DNA from: a virus
DNA length: 21,928 nt
Reading direction: 5' to 3' (one strand)
Virus record (IMG/VR): IMGVR_UViG_3300017917_004374
Span: 1 to 21,928 of that record
Each line of letters starts with the position of its first letter. The first letter of the stretch is position 1. Below the pieces are notes generated by a model. The model did not search any database. It had not been told where the DNA came from and was given only the letters and a program-made list of their open reading frames with translations. Shown here one piece after another: positions 7,757-15,024 of the stretch. The position numbers were made by a program, and so were the translations under genes.

Positions 7757-8593
7757 ATGACCAATCCGTTGAGTAATTACTTTAGACAGCCCGCAATCTA
7801 CATCAGGCTTCCCAGCGGCGGGAAATTTTACCCAGAACACACAGTGGTGGTTCCACCCAACGGCGAATTGCCTGTGTTGCCCATGACTGCCATTGACGAA
7901 ATTACCTATCGCACACCCGATGCCTTGTTCAACGGCACTGCTGTGGTCAATGTAATACAGAGCTGTGTGCCTGGCATCAAAGATGCTTGGGTAGTGCCGG
8001 CCTGTGATTTAGACACCATTTTGGTGGCCATACGAATTGCCACATATGGGCACGAAATGGAAGTCAACTGCACCTGCCCAAAATGCAAGCACGAAGATCA
8101 ATACACCACTGATCTGCGCAGCAGTCTAGATCTGTTGAAGCCTGGCGAGTACGAAAAACCATTTGTGCACTCAGACATGGAAATCTATTTTAGACCCATG
8201 ACCTACAAGGTTCTGAATCAAAACAGTCAACTTCAATATGAAGAACAACGTGCATTGCAAAGCATTGCACAAGCATCAGAAGCTGCAACAGAAGCGCAGA
8301 GTCAGACCATTAGCTTGGTGTTGGCCAAGATCACTGATATGACTGTGAAAGCCCTGGCACAAAGCATTGCGGCCATACGCACACCCACCAGTATTGTGAC
8401 AGATCTACAGCAGATTGAAGAATTTTTGAAAAATACCGATCGACGACTGTTCAATCAAATTCGAGATCGTATCATTGCTCTAAAAAGTGCCGGCGAACTC
8501 AAGCCCCTCAAAGTCGAATGCACCAGTTGCAGTCATCAATACGAGCAGGGATTTACCATGGACATGAGCAGTTTTTTCGAATCCGCCTCTTGA
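7757..8593 (+). CDS. 26: Baseplate hub protein, gp26-like, with a four-cysteine zinc site
   Basis: The 278-residue product resembles proteins annotated gp26 (baseplate hub/assembly) in marine T4-like phages. It opens with NPLSNYFRQPAIYIRLPSGG, then MTAIDEITYRTPDALFNG (~43-60) and ILVAIRIATYG (~88-98). Cys107-x2-Cys110 (in CTCPKC) and Cys255-x2-Cys258 (in CTSC) should together bind one zinc, bracketing an all-helical segment. The frame is open back to 7715, but the ATG at 7757 follows GGAG by 5 bases and gives the family's usual N-terminus. It is divergent from the tail protein and overlaps the gp51-like gene. The T4 function is inferred from family resemblance; sequence similarity to T4 gp26 itself is weak in this group. 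Confidence 0.8.
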   Translation: MTNPLSNYFRQPAIYIRLPSGGKFYPEHTVVVPPNGELPVLPMTAIDEITYRTPDALFNGTAVVNVIQSCVPGIKDAWVVPACDLDTILVAIRIATYGHEMEVNCTCPKCKHEDQYTTDLRSSLDLLKPGEYEKPFVHSDMEIYFRPMTYKVLNQNSQLQYEEQRALQSIAQASEAATEAQSQTISLVLAKITDMTVKALAQSIAAIRTPTSIVTDLQQIEEFLKNTDRRLFNQIRDRIIALKSAGELKPLKVECTSCSHQYEQGFTMDMSSFFESAS

Positions 8594-8808
8594 TACTTAA
8601 TCCTGAAGAAATATCTGGTCTGGTTGATCAAATGGAAAAAGAAACCAATCAGATCCGTCAAGAGGCACTGAGAATTTCTTGGAGCATGAGAGGCGGCGTC
8701 AACTATGATCAAGCTCTGCAATTGAGTGTTACTGAACGCAATCTTGTTAACGAAATCATCAAAGAAAACTTTGAAACCACAAAGAAATCAGGATTGCCAT
8801 TCTTTTGA
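8590..8808 (+). CDS. 51: Baseplate hub assembly protein, gp51-like
   Basis: This is a 72-residue helical protein. The core ISWSMRGGVNYDQALQLSV and the ending ETTKKSGLPFF are characteristic of the short gp51-like proteins that follow gp26 in cyanophage-type T4 relatives; gp51 is an assembly helper for the baseplate hub in T4. The likely start is the TTG at 8590, whose last two bases are the first two of the gp26 stop TGA, giving an N-terminus (x-ILNPEEI) like its relatives. The first in-frame ATG after that is at 8632 and would remove the conserved first 14 residues. No ribosome site is visible, which fits translational coupling. Confidence 0.75.
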   Translation: MILNPEEISGLVDQMEKETNQIRQEALRISWSMRGGVNYDQALQLSVTERNLVNEIIKENFETTKKSGLPFF

Positions 8809-9250
8809 TTGATCAAAGATGTGCTACGCACATCTGTTGTTTTCGCTATCGCTCAACAACATTTTAAGTTTCAAAGAGCGAAGCGATTTAAGTATTCATC
8901 CAGATTCAATGGTCACACTTTGCCCGCACAGGGCAAAAGGTGCTTCATCCGAGTTGGCAAGTCACACAGCGTTGGGGTGTTTAGCAGAGGCGGTTGTCCG
9001 GTACCTCCATCCCCGTCTTATTACAACGGCGGTCAATGTAACATACGCTATCATATTACATCAACGTGCTGCTCCACAGCAGCGTCATTTTAGCTCTATA
9101 TTCTGTTCAAACAACCAAGCCGCGGCATTTGCGACCTTCATCCTGATGGGTAGTGGTTGAGTGCTCACTGGCAGCGGTGAGGCTTCGGCTCCCTGCGACC
9201 CTGGGTCCAGGTTTCTTCTGTTCGGCACACGATGTTGACCTGTGCGAGTC
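8809..9250. ncRNA. Gene-free structured region, candidate non-coding RNA
   Basis: About 440 bases lie between convergent genes (gp51-like on plus, GIY-YIG on minus). Open frames here translate to low-quality, Cys/Ser/His-rich sequence with no ribosome site, so I see no gene. Many hairpins are visible: 8817-8835 (8-bp stem), 8836-8860 (GTTGTT/AACAAC), 8919-8937 (TTTGCCC/GGGCAAA), 9037-9060 (TGTAACAT/ATATTACA, one mismatch), 9068-9083 (GCTGC/GCAGC), 9171-9196 (GCAG/CTGC enclosing a GC-TTCG-GC tip) and 9200-9211 (CCTG/CAGG). The C(UUCG)G tetraloop favours the plus strand. I found no group I intron core or tRNA. It could be a phage ncRNA, a long 3' region with paired terminators, or a packaging/recombination element. 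Confidence 0.5.
8817..8835 (+). terminator. Strong hairpin just after the gp51-like gene, possible terminator
   Basis: A perfect 8-bp stem AGATGTGC/GCACATCT with a 3-base TAC loop lies 8 bases after the stop codon and is followed by a broken T-rich run (GTTGTTTT). It could end the plus-strand gp26-gp51 transcript, but the U-run is interrupted by G. Confidence 0.4.
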
Positions 9251-9685
9251 TTAACTGCTGAGTTTGTTGATTATGTGGCTGCCGTGTACTCTGACTTGAA
9301 TGTGTCCGTTGTACCAGTCTTGAGATTCTAGCACTCTGCGTGAAAATTGTTCTCTTGCTTCGATGTAACTACACTCTGCTTTGCTTTTGCAATAATAAAG
9401 TATTTCTCTTATAAAGTTTTCTTTGCCAAGAAGTTCCACATCTCGAGTGAGTTCAGGTGAGCTACCGTAGTAGTCTCTCCAATCTGAATCCACCTTGCTG
9501 CGAATTTTCCGTTTCTTTTTGTTACCGTTTTTGAGTTTGACTGTGCGTTGAGTGGTTCGAGAAAATTTTGCTAGTTTTTTGCCTATGTATTTGCGATCGT
9601 TGGTGATGTTAGTAATAAGATAGACAAAGCCCACACAATCTTCCGGGAGAGTTTCCACTGGTTGATTTTGATAAAGCCATGTCAT
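9251..9685 (-). CDS. GIY-YIG family endonuclease (free-standing, homing type)
   Basis: The 144-residue protein consists of a single GIY-YIG nuclease domain. FVYLIT (20-25) and KYIG (32-35) are the two name-giving motifs; Glu109 in YIEAREQF fits the metal-binding Glu and Asn126 in DWYNGHI the conserved C-terminal Asn. A basic insert (LKNGNKKKRKIRSK, ~51-64) followed by DWRDYYGSS is typical of short phage GIY-YIG proteins found as stand-alone genes in T4-like genomes. There is no separate DNA-binding domain. It is the last gene of the minus-strand block, 38 bases after the radical SAM gene, with its own candidate late promoter. A role in homing is inferred from the family; a role in repair or in host DNA cleavage is also possible. 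Confidence 0.82.
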   Translation of the reverse strand: MTWLYQNQPVETLPEDCVGFVYLITNITNDRKYIGKKLAKFSRTTQRTVKLKNGNKKKRKIRSKVDSDWRDYYGSSPELTRDVELLGKENFIREILYYCKSKAECSYIEAREQFSRRVLESQDWYNGHIQVRVHGSHIINKLSS

Positions 9686-9720
9686 GATCCATACTTAGTT
9701 GGGATGATGTTTTGCTGAGT

Positions 9721-9728
9721 AATTTATA
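9721..9728 (-). promoter_or_regulatory. Candidate late promoter before the GIY-YIG gene
   Basis: The minus strand reads TATAAATT (7 of 8 to TATAAATA), overlapping the radical SAM stop codon and 35 bases before the ATG at 9685. Spacing fits a late promoter with a short leader. Confidence 0.4.
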
Positions 9729-11277
9729 AAATTTGTATATCAGTGCTGCTTGTGATTGGTTTATGATTGCTGTTTTTGAGAAAGATGACAGGGCTGGTAA
9801 CTTTTGTTGATAATTTTGATTGTTTGGCCAGATTTTTTATAGCCATTAACTCTTGTCTGACTCGAGGTTGTGCATAGCCATATTTTACACACTGTTCGTG
9901 TATTTCCACTCGACGACGTATTCTTTCGGTCAGCGTAAGCTCTGGATTTTTTTCGCTGATCCAATTGTAAACACTGCTAAGACCAGCTGCAGGCCCTGAG
10001 TAAACTCGAATGCCCAGTTCTTGGATCATTGAATCACTGACAATGGGAGTATCGTCGAACAAGTGCATGGTAGTGCCCCATCTAATAAGTTGTATTGTAC
10101 CTTGTTGTGCATACCGATGATACTTTTCCAAGGCAGACAAGTTTTCGTGATGGTCATCGATTGTTTCAGTGGGGTAACCACAGATCATGAGCCAAACGTT
10201 TCTAATACCCCAGCGGCTGGATTGCTCAATATGATAATCAATGTCGGCATTAGAAAACTTCTTTCGCATGTGCATTCTTACTTTTTCGCTGAAGCTTTCA
10301 ATGCCAATGGTCAACTGATTGCATCCAGCATAGTGCATGGCTTCATAGTGATGGGCTGGCATTTGCGATTGCGGTCTACAAATGAATTGTCCAATGTAGT
10401 TGATGTTTTTTAAATCTGTGTTTTTGGCTTTTTCTTCTGCCAGTAAAACATTGAATTCATAAAAGTTTGTGATGCTGCCATTGATAAGACTGTCAGTGAA
10501 GTCAAAACTTTCAACACCTAGGTCATAATAGTGTTTTTTGATTTCTTCAACCAAACTTTGAGCTTTACGATATCTAAATTTGGGCCAGGTCACTGCAATG
10601 TCGCAAAATGTACAGTTTCGTACACACCCACGACTGCCTGTGATGTAGACTTTTTTAGAATTATATAGAGACAAATCAAATTTACTATAGTCTGGAATAG
10701 GATATGTGTTGATATCCCAATCAAACTTTTGTGGTGTGTGATTGACTCCAGGTATGTCTTGTTGACCTTTGAGTATTGAAGAAAATGTAGGTTCCCCGTC
10801 TCCTTGTACCACAAAGTCGGCCAATTTGTTGTCTAGCACCCAATGCGAAAATGGCAGTTTTGAATCAAGAAAGTTACTGGAGCAACCATTGCCGCCTAAC
10901 ACAATCAATGCATCTGTTGATTGTCTAAGTATGGGCAGTATTAATTGAGCTATCCGTAAACTCCATACTGAAAATACAGACACAGCAATTATATCAAAAT
11001 TTTTCAAAAAATCTTTGGTCAAAGAAGTGGTCCATAGATCAATCAACTGTTGCTTCAACTCGGGATCTAGATTGTTATAGTCAGGAATAATGCCCACCAG
11101 CCAATCGCTGAGTAGCAGCAGTTGACTCTCTGAAAGAGTATGATGTAATTTGATATTGTAATCAAAAAATTCGTAATCGTAGTTGTGCTGTGTGCAGACA
11201 GCCGCAAGAATAGCCAACGCACCGGGTGGTGCAATTGTATCATATTGCGGCAAGTTTACCAACAGTGTTTTTTTCAT
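9724..11277 (-). CDS. Radical SAM enzyme with N-terminal B12-binding-like domain
   Basis: The 517-residue protein has two parts. Residues 1-170 look like the cobalamin-binding Rossmann domain of B12-dependent radical SAM enzymes (LLVNLPQYDTIAPPGALAIL at the start, IVLGGNG at 125-131, FVVQGDGEPTF at 155-165). Residues ~205-420 form the radical SAM barrel with the 4Fe-4S motif GCVRNCTFCDI: Cys218-x3-Cys222-x2-Cys225. The C-terminal ~100 residues are basic and helical. The DxHxxG histidine that ligates cobalt in some B12 proteins is not visible, as is usual in this class. Such enzymes often methylate unreactive carbons or rearrange substrates; the substrate here is unknown. The ATG overlaps the upstream stop as ATGA and has no ribosome site, so translation is coupled to the small partner gene. 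Probably acquired, as it is not a T4 core gene. Confidence 0.88.
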   Translation of the reverse strand: MKKTLLVNLPQYDTIAPPGALAILAAVCTQHNYDYEFFDYNIKLHHTLSESQLLLLSDWLVGIIPDYNNLDPELKQQLIDLWTTSLTKDFLKNFDIIAVSVFSVWSLRIAQLILPILRQSTDALIVLGGNGCSSNFLDSKLPFSHWVLDNKLADFVVQGDGEPTFSSILKGQQDIPGVNHTPQKFDWDINTYPIPDYSKFDLSLYNSKKVYITGSRGCVRNCTFCDIAVTWPKFRYRKAQSLVEEIKKHYYDLGVESFDFTDSLINGSITNFYEFNVLLAEEKAKNTDLKNINYIGQFICRPQSQMPAHHYEAMHYAGCNQLTIGIESFSEKVRMHMRKKFSNADIDYHIEQSSRWGIRNVWLMICGYPTETIDDHHENLSALEKYHRYAQQGTIQLIRWGTTMHLFDDTPIVSDSMIQELGIRVYSGPAAGLSSVYNWISEKNPELTLTERIRRRVEIHEQCVKYGYAQPRVRQELMAIKNLAKQSKLSTKVTSPVIFLKNSNHKPITSSTDIQIL

Positions 11278-11663
11278 TTTAAATAATCTTTTATTTGTTC
11301 AACAATGTCTGTGTTGCTGTTGTTGATACCCAAATAGTAATCTATGTCTTCCTGCTTGGTCAACCCAAGGTATTCCATCTTGGACTCAATGTCTCTTTGC
11401 TGATACTTTTGGTAAAAGTCCAAAGACCAGTGTAGTTTTACCATATGATCAAACTGTTTTACATCTGCAAGTCCGTAATTGATCAAATGATTGTCAATTC
11501 TGATCAGCGGCTTGATACCCCAAGGCTCAAAGAATATTTCAACGTTGCTTTGGTTTTCTATATTTACAACGAATTCCTGGTCTACTGTTTGATAGTCAAC
11601 TACAACACTGTTGATTTCAAATCTAACCATTGTTAGGTCGCGGTGACTCACTGATAATTTCAT
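11274..11663 (-). CDS. Uncharacterised 129-residue protein coupled to the radical SAM gene
   Basis: I do not recognise this family. Residues 12-60 alternate as in a beta-sheet domain (MVRFEINSVVVDYQTV, then EFVVNIENQ and NVEIFFEPWGIKPLIRI), and residues 70-129 are predicted helical and charged, ending in a short helix EQIKDYLK. No signal peptide, membrane segment or cysteine motif is present. The stop codon overlaps the start of the radical SAM gene by four bases (ATGA), so the two are made together and may act together, for example as a substrate, carrier or accessory subunit. Start choice is uncertain: the ATG at 11663 has no strong ribosome site and Met12 is an alternative. It lies 51 bases after gp46. 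Confidence 0.65.
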   Translation of the reverse strand: MKLSVSHRDLTMVRFEINSVVVDYQTVDQEFVVNIENQSNVEIFFEPWGIKPLIRIDNHLINYGLADVKQFDHMVKLHWSLDFYQKYQQRDIESKMEYLGLTKQEDIDYYLGINNSNTDIVEQIKDYLK

Positions 11664-11714
11664 GACGCACTCTTGCGGTAACAGTGTGGAACTATTGTAA
11701 TAGCCCGGCTGAGT

Positions 11715-13478
11715 TCAAACAATGTCAACATCCGTATTATAATTAGTAAAACCGTTTTCTTTGACCACCTTGAGAATGTTTTCAACGCGACCTGCCAATT
11801 CGTCTTTGTGACTGACCAGCCAGATACTTTTGTTGCGTTCACGACTCATCTTCTTCAACAAGCTGAGTCCGTTTTCTACGCCTTGTGAGTCTAGACCGTT
11901 GTCCATAAGCTCGTCAATAAACAACAGGTTGATGGGATGATACAAACTTTCCCACACATCTCGAAACGCCCAACTCATTGAAAGAATCAAACGAGTGCGT
12001 TCGCCGCGACTCAAGTTATCAAAGTCCAGTTCTCGACCCAACTCTTCAATGCTGACTGTGAGGTCGTTTTGAAACTTCACAGTGTGCGGCAGTCCAATGC
12101 GATCCAGGTAATGTGTGAGTCGTTGGTTCAAATAGCTCAAGTTTTGATCAATAATTTTCTTGCGTACAAAACTGTCTTTGCTGGTCAGCAGCTTGATCAA
12201 AAATTCCTGATGTTCTTGCAAACGAGTTAGTTCGTTCAGTGTGTCATAACTGATGATTTGCAAGGCCTGTCCCTGCATGTCCCCAATTTGTTCACCGTAG
12301 GGATCAGCTTCTAGTTCTCGTGTAGTTAAGTTAGATTTGAGTGTGGTCAAGCTGTTTTTGTGATTCAGCGCATCCTCCAAGGTGTCATAAAACACAGTGG
12401 GAGCCGGGCCCAGTGTGCCCAGTTGTTGTAATTTGGTTTCGTGTTCTGTTCGCTGAGTGTCATTGGTTAACAGTTGTAGTGCAGTTTCTTTGACCAGCTC
12501 TTCTTTGGCCTTCTTGAGTTCATCCTGCTTGTTGTCGTGAATGTCTTGACCGCAAGCATGACACTTGTGAGCGTCTAAGGATGCTATCTCTTGCTTCAAC
12601 TTGTCCAGTATCTTTGTTAGTTTGGCATCGTCGGCAGCAATTTGTCTGATATACTTGTTGGCTTCATCAATGGCTGTTTTTTTGGTGTGATATAGATCTA
12701 GATCACGGTGTGCTTGCACTTCTGCTTCAATGTCAATGTGTTCAAGATCAGCAATGGCAGTGCGAAAAGCACTCACATCCTCGGCTTGCTTAGTCAACCA
12801 AAGTCTTTGTCTCTTGCGTAAACTTTCAATTTGTTCTTCGATACGCTTGTTGGCTTCTTGAACGGCTCGGATACGCATTTCTTCTTGCTGAATAGAATCT
12901 TTGGTTGCCTTGTTGAGTTCTTTGATTCGTTCAGCTTTTTCAGAAAGCAAAGTAATACCCAATAACTGTTCAATCATGGTGCGTTGATCATTGGATTTCA
13001 GACTCAAAAACGCTTCGGTATAAGTGTTTAGCGCCAAGATGTGTTTGAACATTTCGTGGCTCATACCTACCACATGCTCAATGGCTTCTTGTGTTTCTCG
13101 GCTGTCGCCTTGAGCTTCGTCTGTGACCACCTGTTCTTCGCTGTTGACATAGAATCTCAACACGTTAGGTTTGCGACCTCGCTCAATTTTATACTCTTTG
13201 CCGTTGCTGACAAATTCCAAACTGACCAACATGTTTTTGCCGTTGGTTTTGTTGACCAAATTGTCTTTTCGAATATTGCTGAGTGCATTACCATACAACG
13301 CATAGCTCAATGCATTGATGATTGTGGTTTTGCCAGTGCCGTTGCGACTGCCATCTCCGCCTAGGTCGAGGTTTTCTCCCAGCACCAATGTGAGATCTCT
13401 TCGATCAAAATCGATGCCTTGCGTGGCATTGCCCACGCTCATAAAGTTTTTGACTGTGAGATTTTTAAAATGAATCAT
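11715..13478 (-). CDS. 46: Recombination endonuclease ATPase subunit, T4 gp46 (Rad50/SbcC-like)
   Basis: This is the SMC-like ATPase that with gp47 forms the DNA end-processing complex for recombination-dependent replication and host DNA breakdown. The 587-residue protein has Walker A GSRNGTGKTT (~43-52), a long coiled coil interrupted by the zinc hook CHAC (306-309), the ABC signature LSRGERTRLILS (~489-500), Walker B LLFIDE (~518-523) and an H-loop SHKDE (~556-560). Length is close to T4 gp46 (560). The frame is open upstream to 13559, but the ATG at 13478 overlaps the previous stop as ATGA and gives the normal N-terminus MIHFKNLTVKNFMSVGN. The loop before Walker A contains an extra Gly/Asp-rich stretch (ENLDLGGDG) as in gp46 relatives. 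Confidence 0.96.
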   Translation of the reverse strand: MIHFKNLTVKNFMSVGNATQGIDFDRRDLTLVLGENLDLGGDGSRNGTGKTTIINALSYALYGNALSNIRKDNLVNKTNGKNMLVSLEFVSNGKEYKIERGRKPNVLRFYVNSEEQVVTDEAQGDSRETQEAIEHVVGMSHEMFKHILALNTYTEAFLSLKSNDQRTMIEQLLGITLLSEKAERIKELNKATKDSIQQEEMRIRAVQEANKRIEEQIESLRKRQRLWLTKQAEDVSAFRTAIADLEHIDIEAEVQAHRDLDLYHTKKTAIDEANKYIRQIAADDAKLTKILDKLKQEIASLDAHKCHACGQDIHDNKQDELKKAKEELVKETALQLLTNDTQRTEHETKLQQLGTLGPAPTVFYDTLEDALNHKNSLTTLKSNLTTRELEADPYGEQIGDMQGQALQIISYDTLNELTRLQEHQEFLIKLLTSKDSFVRKKIIDQNLSYLNQRLTHYLDRIGLPHTVKFQNDLTVSIEELGRELDFDNLSRGERTRLILSMSWAFRDVWESLYHPINLLFIDELMDNGLDSQGVENGLSLLKKMSRERNKSIWLVSHKDELAGRVENILKVVKENGFTNYNTDVDIV

Positions 13479-14245
13479 GTGTTTTTGAGATCTTTGGCCG
13501 CTTGATATTTTCGATACAGCATGTTTTCGACTGCTGCAATTTCGCGAGACGATCGCCAAGGCAAGTCCACAGCAGGCAAAATAAATTGTTGGATGAAATC
13601 CAATTGGATCAATGAAATTGGTTGTGTAATACCAAAATCTAAATTGGCAAATTTACTTAATGTTCTAAAACTGTCCATGCCTTTGAATAGCTGATGCCAG
13701 CACCAATTGTTTTCGTCCACTGCACCGTTGAGATACTCACTGTCTGCAGACAATAGAAATCTGTGATCGATGCCGTGTTTTTCTAGCAGCAGTTTAGCAT
13801 GTTCAATAAAAATTTGCGATCGCAATTGATGTTGTTTGTTACTTATAATTTTTCCGTTGTATTCTGTTACCATTGGTGATTTGCTGCCACTGGATAGCCA
13901 CCAACGATCAACACCCAGTTCTATAACATTGTCTTTGTAGACTGGATCTTGGCTGATTTGTTCTTGCCAATGATTGGATTTGTGAGCCAAAATTAAATCT
14001 AATCGTTTGGGCATGGCCCACTGCACAAAAACAAAGTCAATGTCTGCTAGATGTTTTTTCAAACACTGCAACAGATATTCGTTGCCTGCACCATAACGAG
14101 ACAGGTTCACAACCTCTACTCCCTTGGTCATAAATTTGATAATTTCGGGCCATTTGTAAAATTCTGGGTACCATTCAGGACAGGCCTTGCTGTCACCAAA
14201 TCCGTCGGCCAGTGTGAGGATTCTTAGAGATTTGATCTGAGCCAT
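13475..14245 (-). CDS. Uncharacterised protein with SGNH/GDSL-hydrolase-like sequence, apparent nucleophile missing
   Basis: The 256-residue protein looks like an SGNH fold. Residues 7-19 (LRILTLADGFGDS) resemble the first strand and block I, residues 43-58 (VEVVNLSRYGAGNEYL) resemble the G...N region of blocks II/III seen in phage SGNH-like proteins, and FVFVQWAMPKRLDL (71-84) a following core strand. If ADGF aligns with the usual GDSF, the catalytic Ser is replaced by Gly15; no clear block V DxxH is seen, so it may be inactive or a binding protein. The rest is Trp/His-rich and helical. It overlaps the upstream gene by 22 bases and gp46 by 4, so it is embedded in the 47-46 operon. Function is unknown; the fold call is tentative. 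Confidence 0.6.
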   Translation of the reverse strand: MAQIKSLRILTLADGFGDSKACPEWYPEFYKWPEIIKFMTKGVEVVNLSRYGAGNEYLLQCLKKHLADIDFVFVQWAMPKRLDLILAHKSNHWQEQISQDPVYKDNVIELGVDRWWLSSGSKSPMVTEYNGKIISNKQHQLRSQIFIEHAKLLLEKHGIDHRFLLSADSEYLNGAVDENNWCWHQLFKGMDSFRTLSKFANLDFGITQPISLIQLDFIQQFILPAVDLPWRSSREIAAVENMLYRKYQAAKDLKNT

Positions 14246-15024
14246 TGTCTAAATTGAGTTTGATCAGCAAAAAAATTACTAAAATCGTTGTGCGGAACTT
14301 CGATTGCGTGGCGACACCATATCTGATAGTATGCCACGGCCTGTGTCCAAAGATCAGTGGGAGTTTCACAGTTGTGCTGGCTGATAAATTTTTCGGCCTG
14401 TGTGATTGGCTCAAAATATTTTTGATTGGCTTGCCACCATTGATCATGCATGGCCTCAAAGTTGTCAAATTCTATGCCCATTGAAGTCAACCTTTTGCAC
14501 AATGTGTTGTAATCAACAAGGTCATCGATCAGCAAGTTATGCGACACAGTTGAGGGTTTCCATGCTTGTCTCAATGCATGGTCTCGAAGAAACAAAAAGT
14601 ATTTTTCTCGTTGTGACCATGGTTCGGATTCGATCCAACTGTTGGAATCTAGCTGTAGTTCTTGATCCATGGACACCTTCATGGCCTTGGCAAAAAGTGT
14701 TTTTGCAACCACAGGCCAAGTGCGCTCGCTGTAGCAAAGTTTGATTATATGCGCACCTGGAAAAAATTTTACAAATTCTGTGCTTTCGTTGTTGATGCCA
14801 TTGTCTACGATCACACTGTAGTTGAGTGCAGGATCAAAATCATACTTGTACTCGGCTTGATTTTTAGAGTATGGAGGAGCAATATAGTTCAGACTATGAC
14901 TGTCTCCGGTGTTGGAAAATGTCAAACTATTTTTGGGACGTTTGAAATTTTTGCCGTGTATCGATAGCACTGCATTGATGTAGTGACCAAAGCCACCACT
15001 GGGATACCAAACACAAAATATCAT
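14224..15024 (-). CDS. Uncharacterised phage protein (WYPSGGFGHYIN family)
   Basis: I do not recognise a characterised family. The 266-residue protein starts MIFCVWYPSGGFGHYINAVL, a Gly-rich loop after a short hydrophobic strand that loosely recalls the nucleotide-binding loop of sulfotransferases, but a proper P-loop or PAPS signature is not evident. Other recognisable parts are NSLTFSNTGDSHSLNYIAPP (33-52), VIVDNGINNES (71-81) and AHIIKLCYSERTWPVVAKTL (91-110), followed by a Trp/Gln-rich helical C-terminal half. There is no signal peptide. It overlaps gp47 by 4 bases (ATGA) and the next gene by 22, so it is tightly coupled to recombination genes. Similar sequences seem familiar from aquatic T4-like phages, but I cannot cite a function. 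Confidence 0.62.
   Translation of the reverse strand: MIFCVWYPSGGFGHYINAVLSIHGKNFKRPKNSLTFSNTGDSHSLNYIAPPYSKNQAEYKYDFDPALNYSVIVDNGINNESTEFVKFFPGAHIIKLCYSERTWPVVAKTLFAKAMKVSMDQELQLDSNSWIESEPWSQREKYFLFLRDHALRQAWKPSTVSHNLLIDDLVDYNTLCKRLTSMGIEFDNFEAMHDQWWQANQKYFEPITQAEKFISQHNCETPTDLWTQAVAYYQIWCRHAIEVPHNDFSNFFADQTQFRQWLRSNL

Noticed and set aside
8809-9160. Plus-strand open frames at 8809-9093 and 8819-9160 as genes
   Set aside because: No ribosome site, overlapping frames of similar length, Cys/Ser/His-rich low-quality protein and hairpins throughout; more like untranslated RNA.
8809-9250. tRNA or tmRNA gene
   Set aside because: No T-arm (GTTCRANNC with a matching stem) with an acceptor stem at the right distance was seen; TTCAAAC at 9108-9114 lacks a matching stem.
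8809-9685. Group I intron with a GIY-YIG ORF
   Set aside because: I could not find the P/Q/R/S core sequences on either strand, no split gene flanks the region, and the nuclease gene has its own start and a promoter-like motif.
11694-11729. Sigma70 promoter before the radical SAM partner gene (TTGACA and TACAAT present)
   Set aside because: The two boxes are 24 bases apart, too far; the alternative TTGTTT at 17 bases matches only half of the consensus.
14224-15024. Calling the WYPSGGFGHYIN protein a sulfotransferase
   Set aside because: The Gly-rich start is suggestive but lacks a clear PAPS-binding signature, so no enzyme function is claimed.
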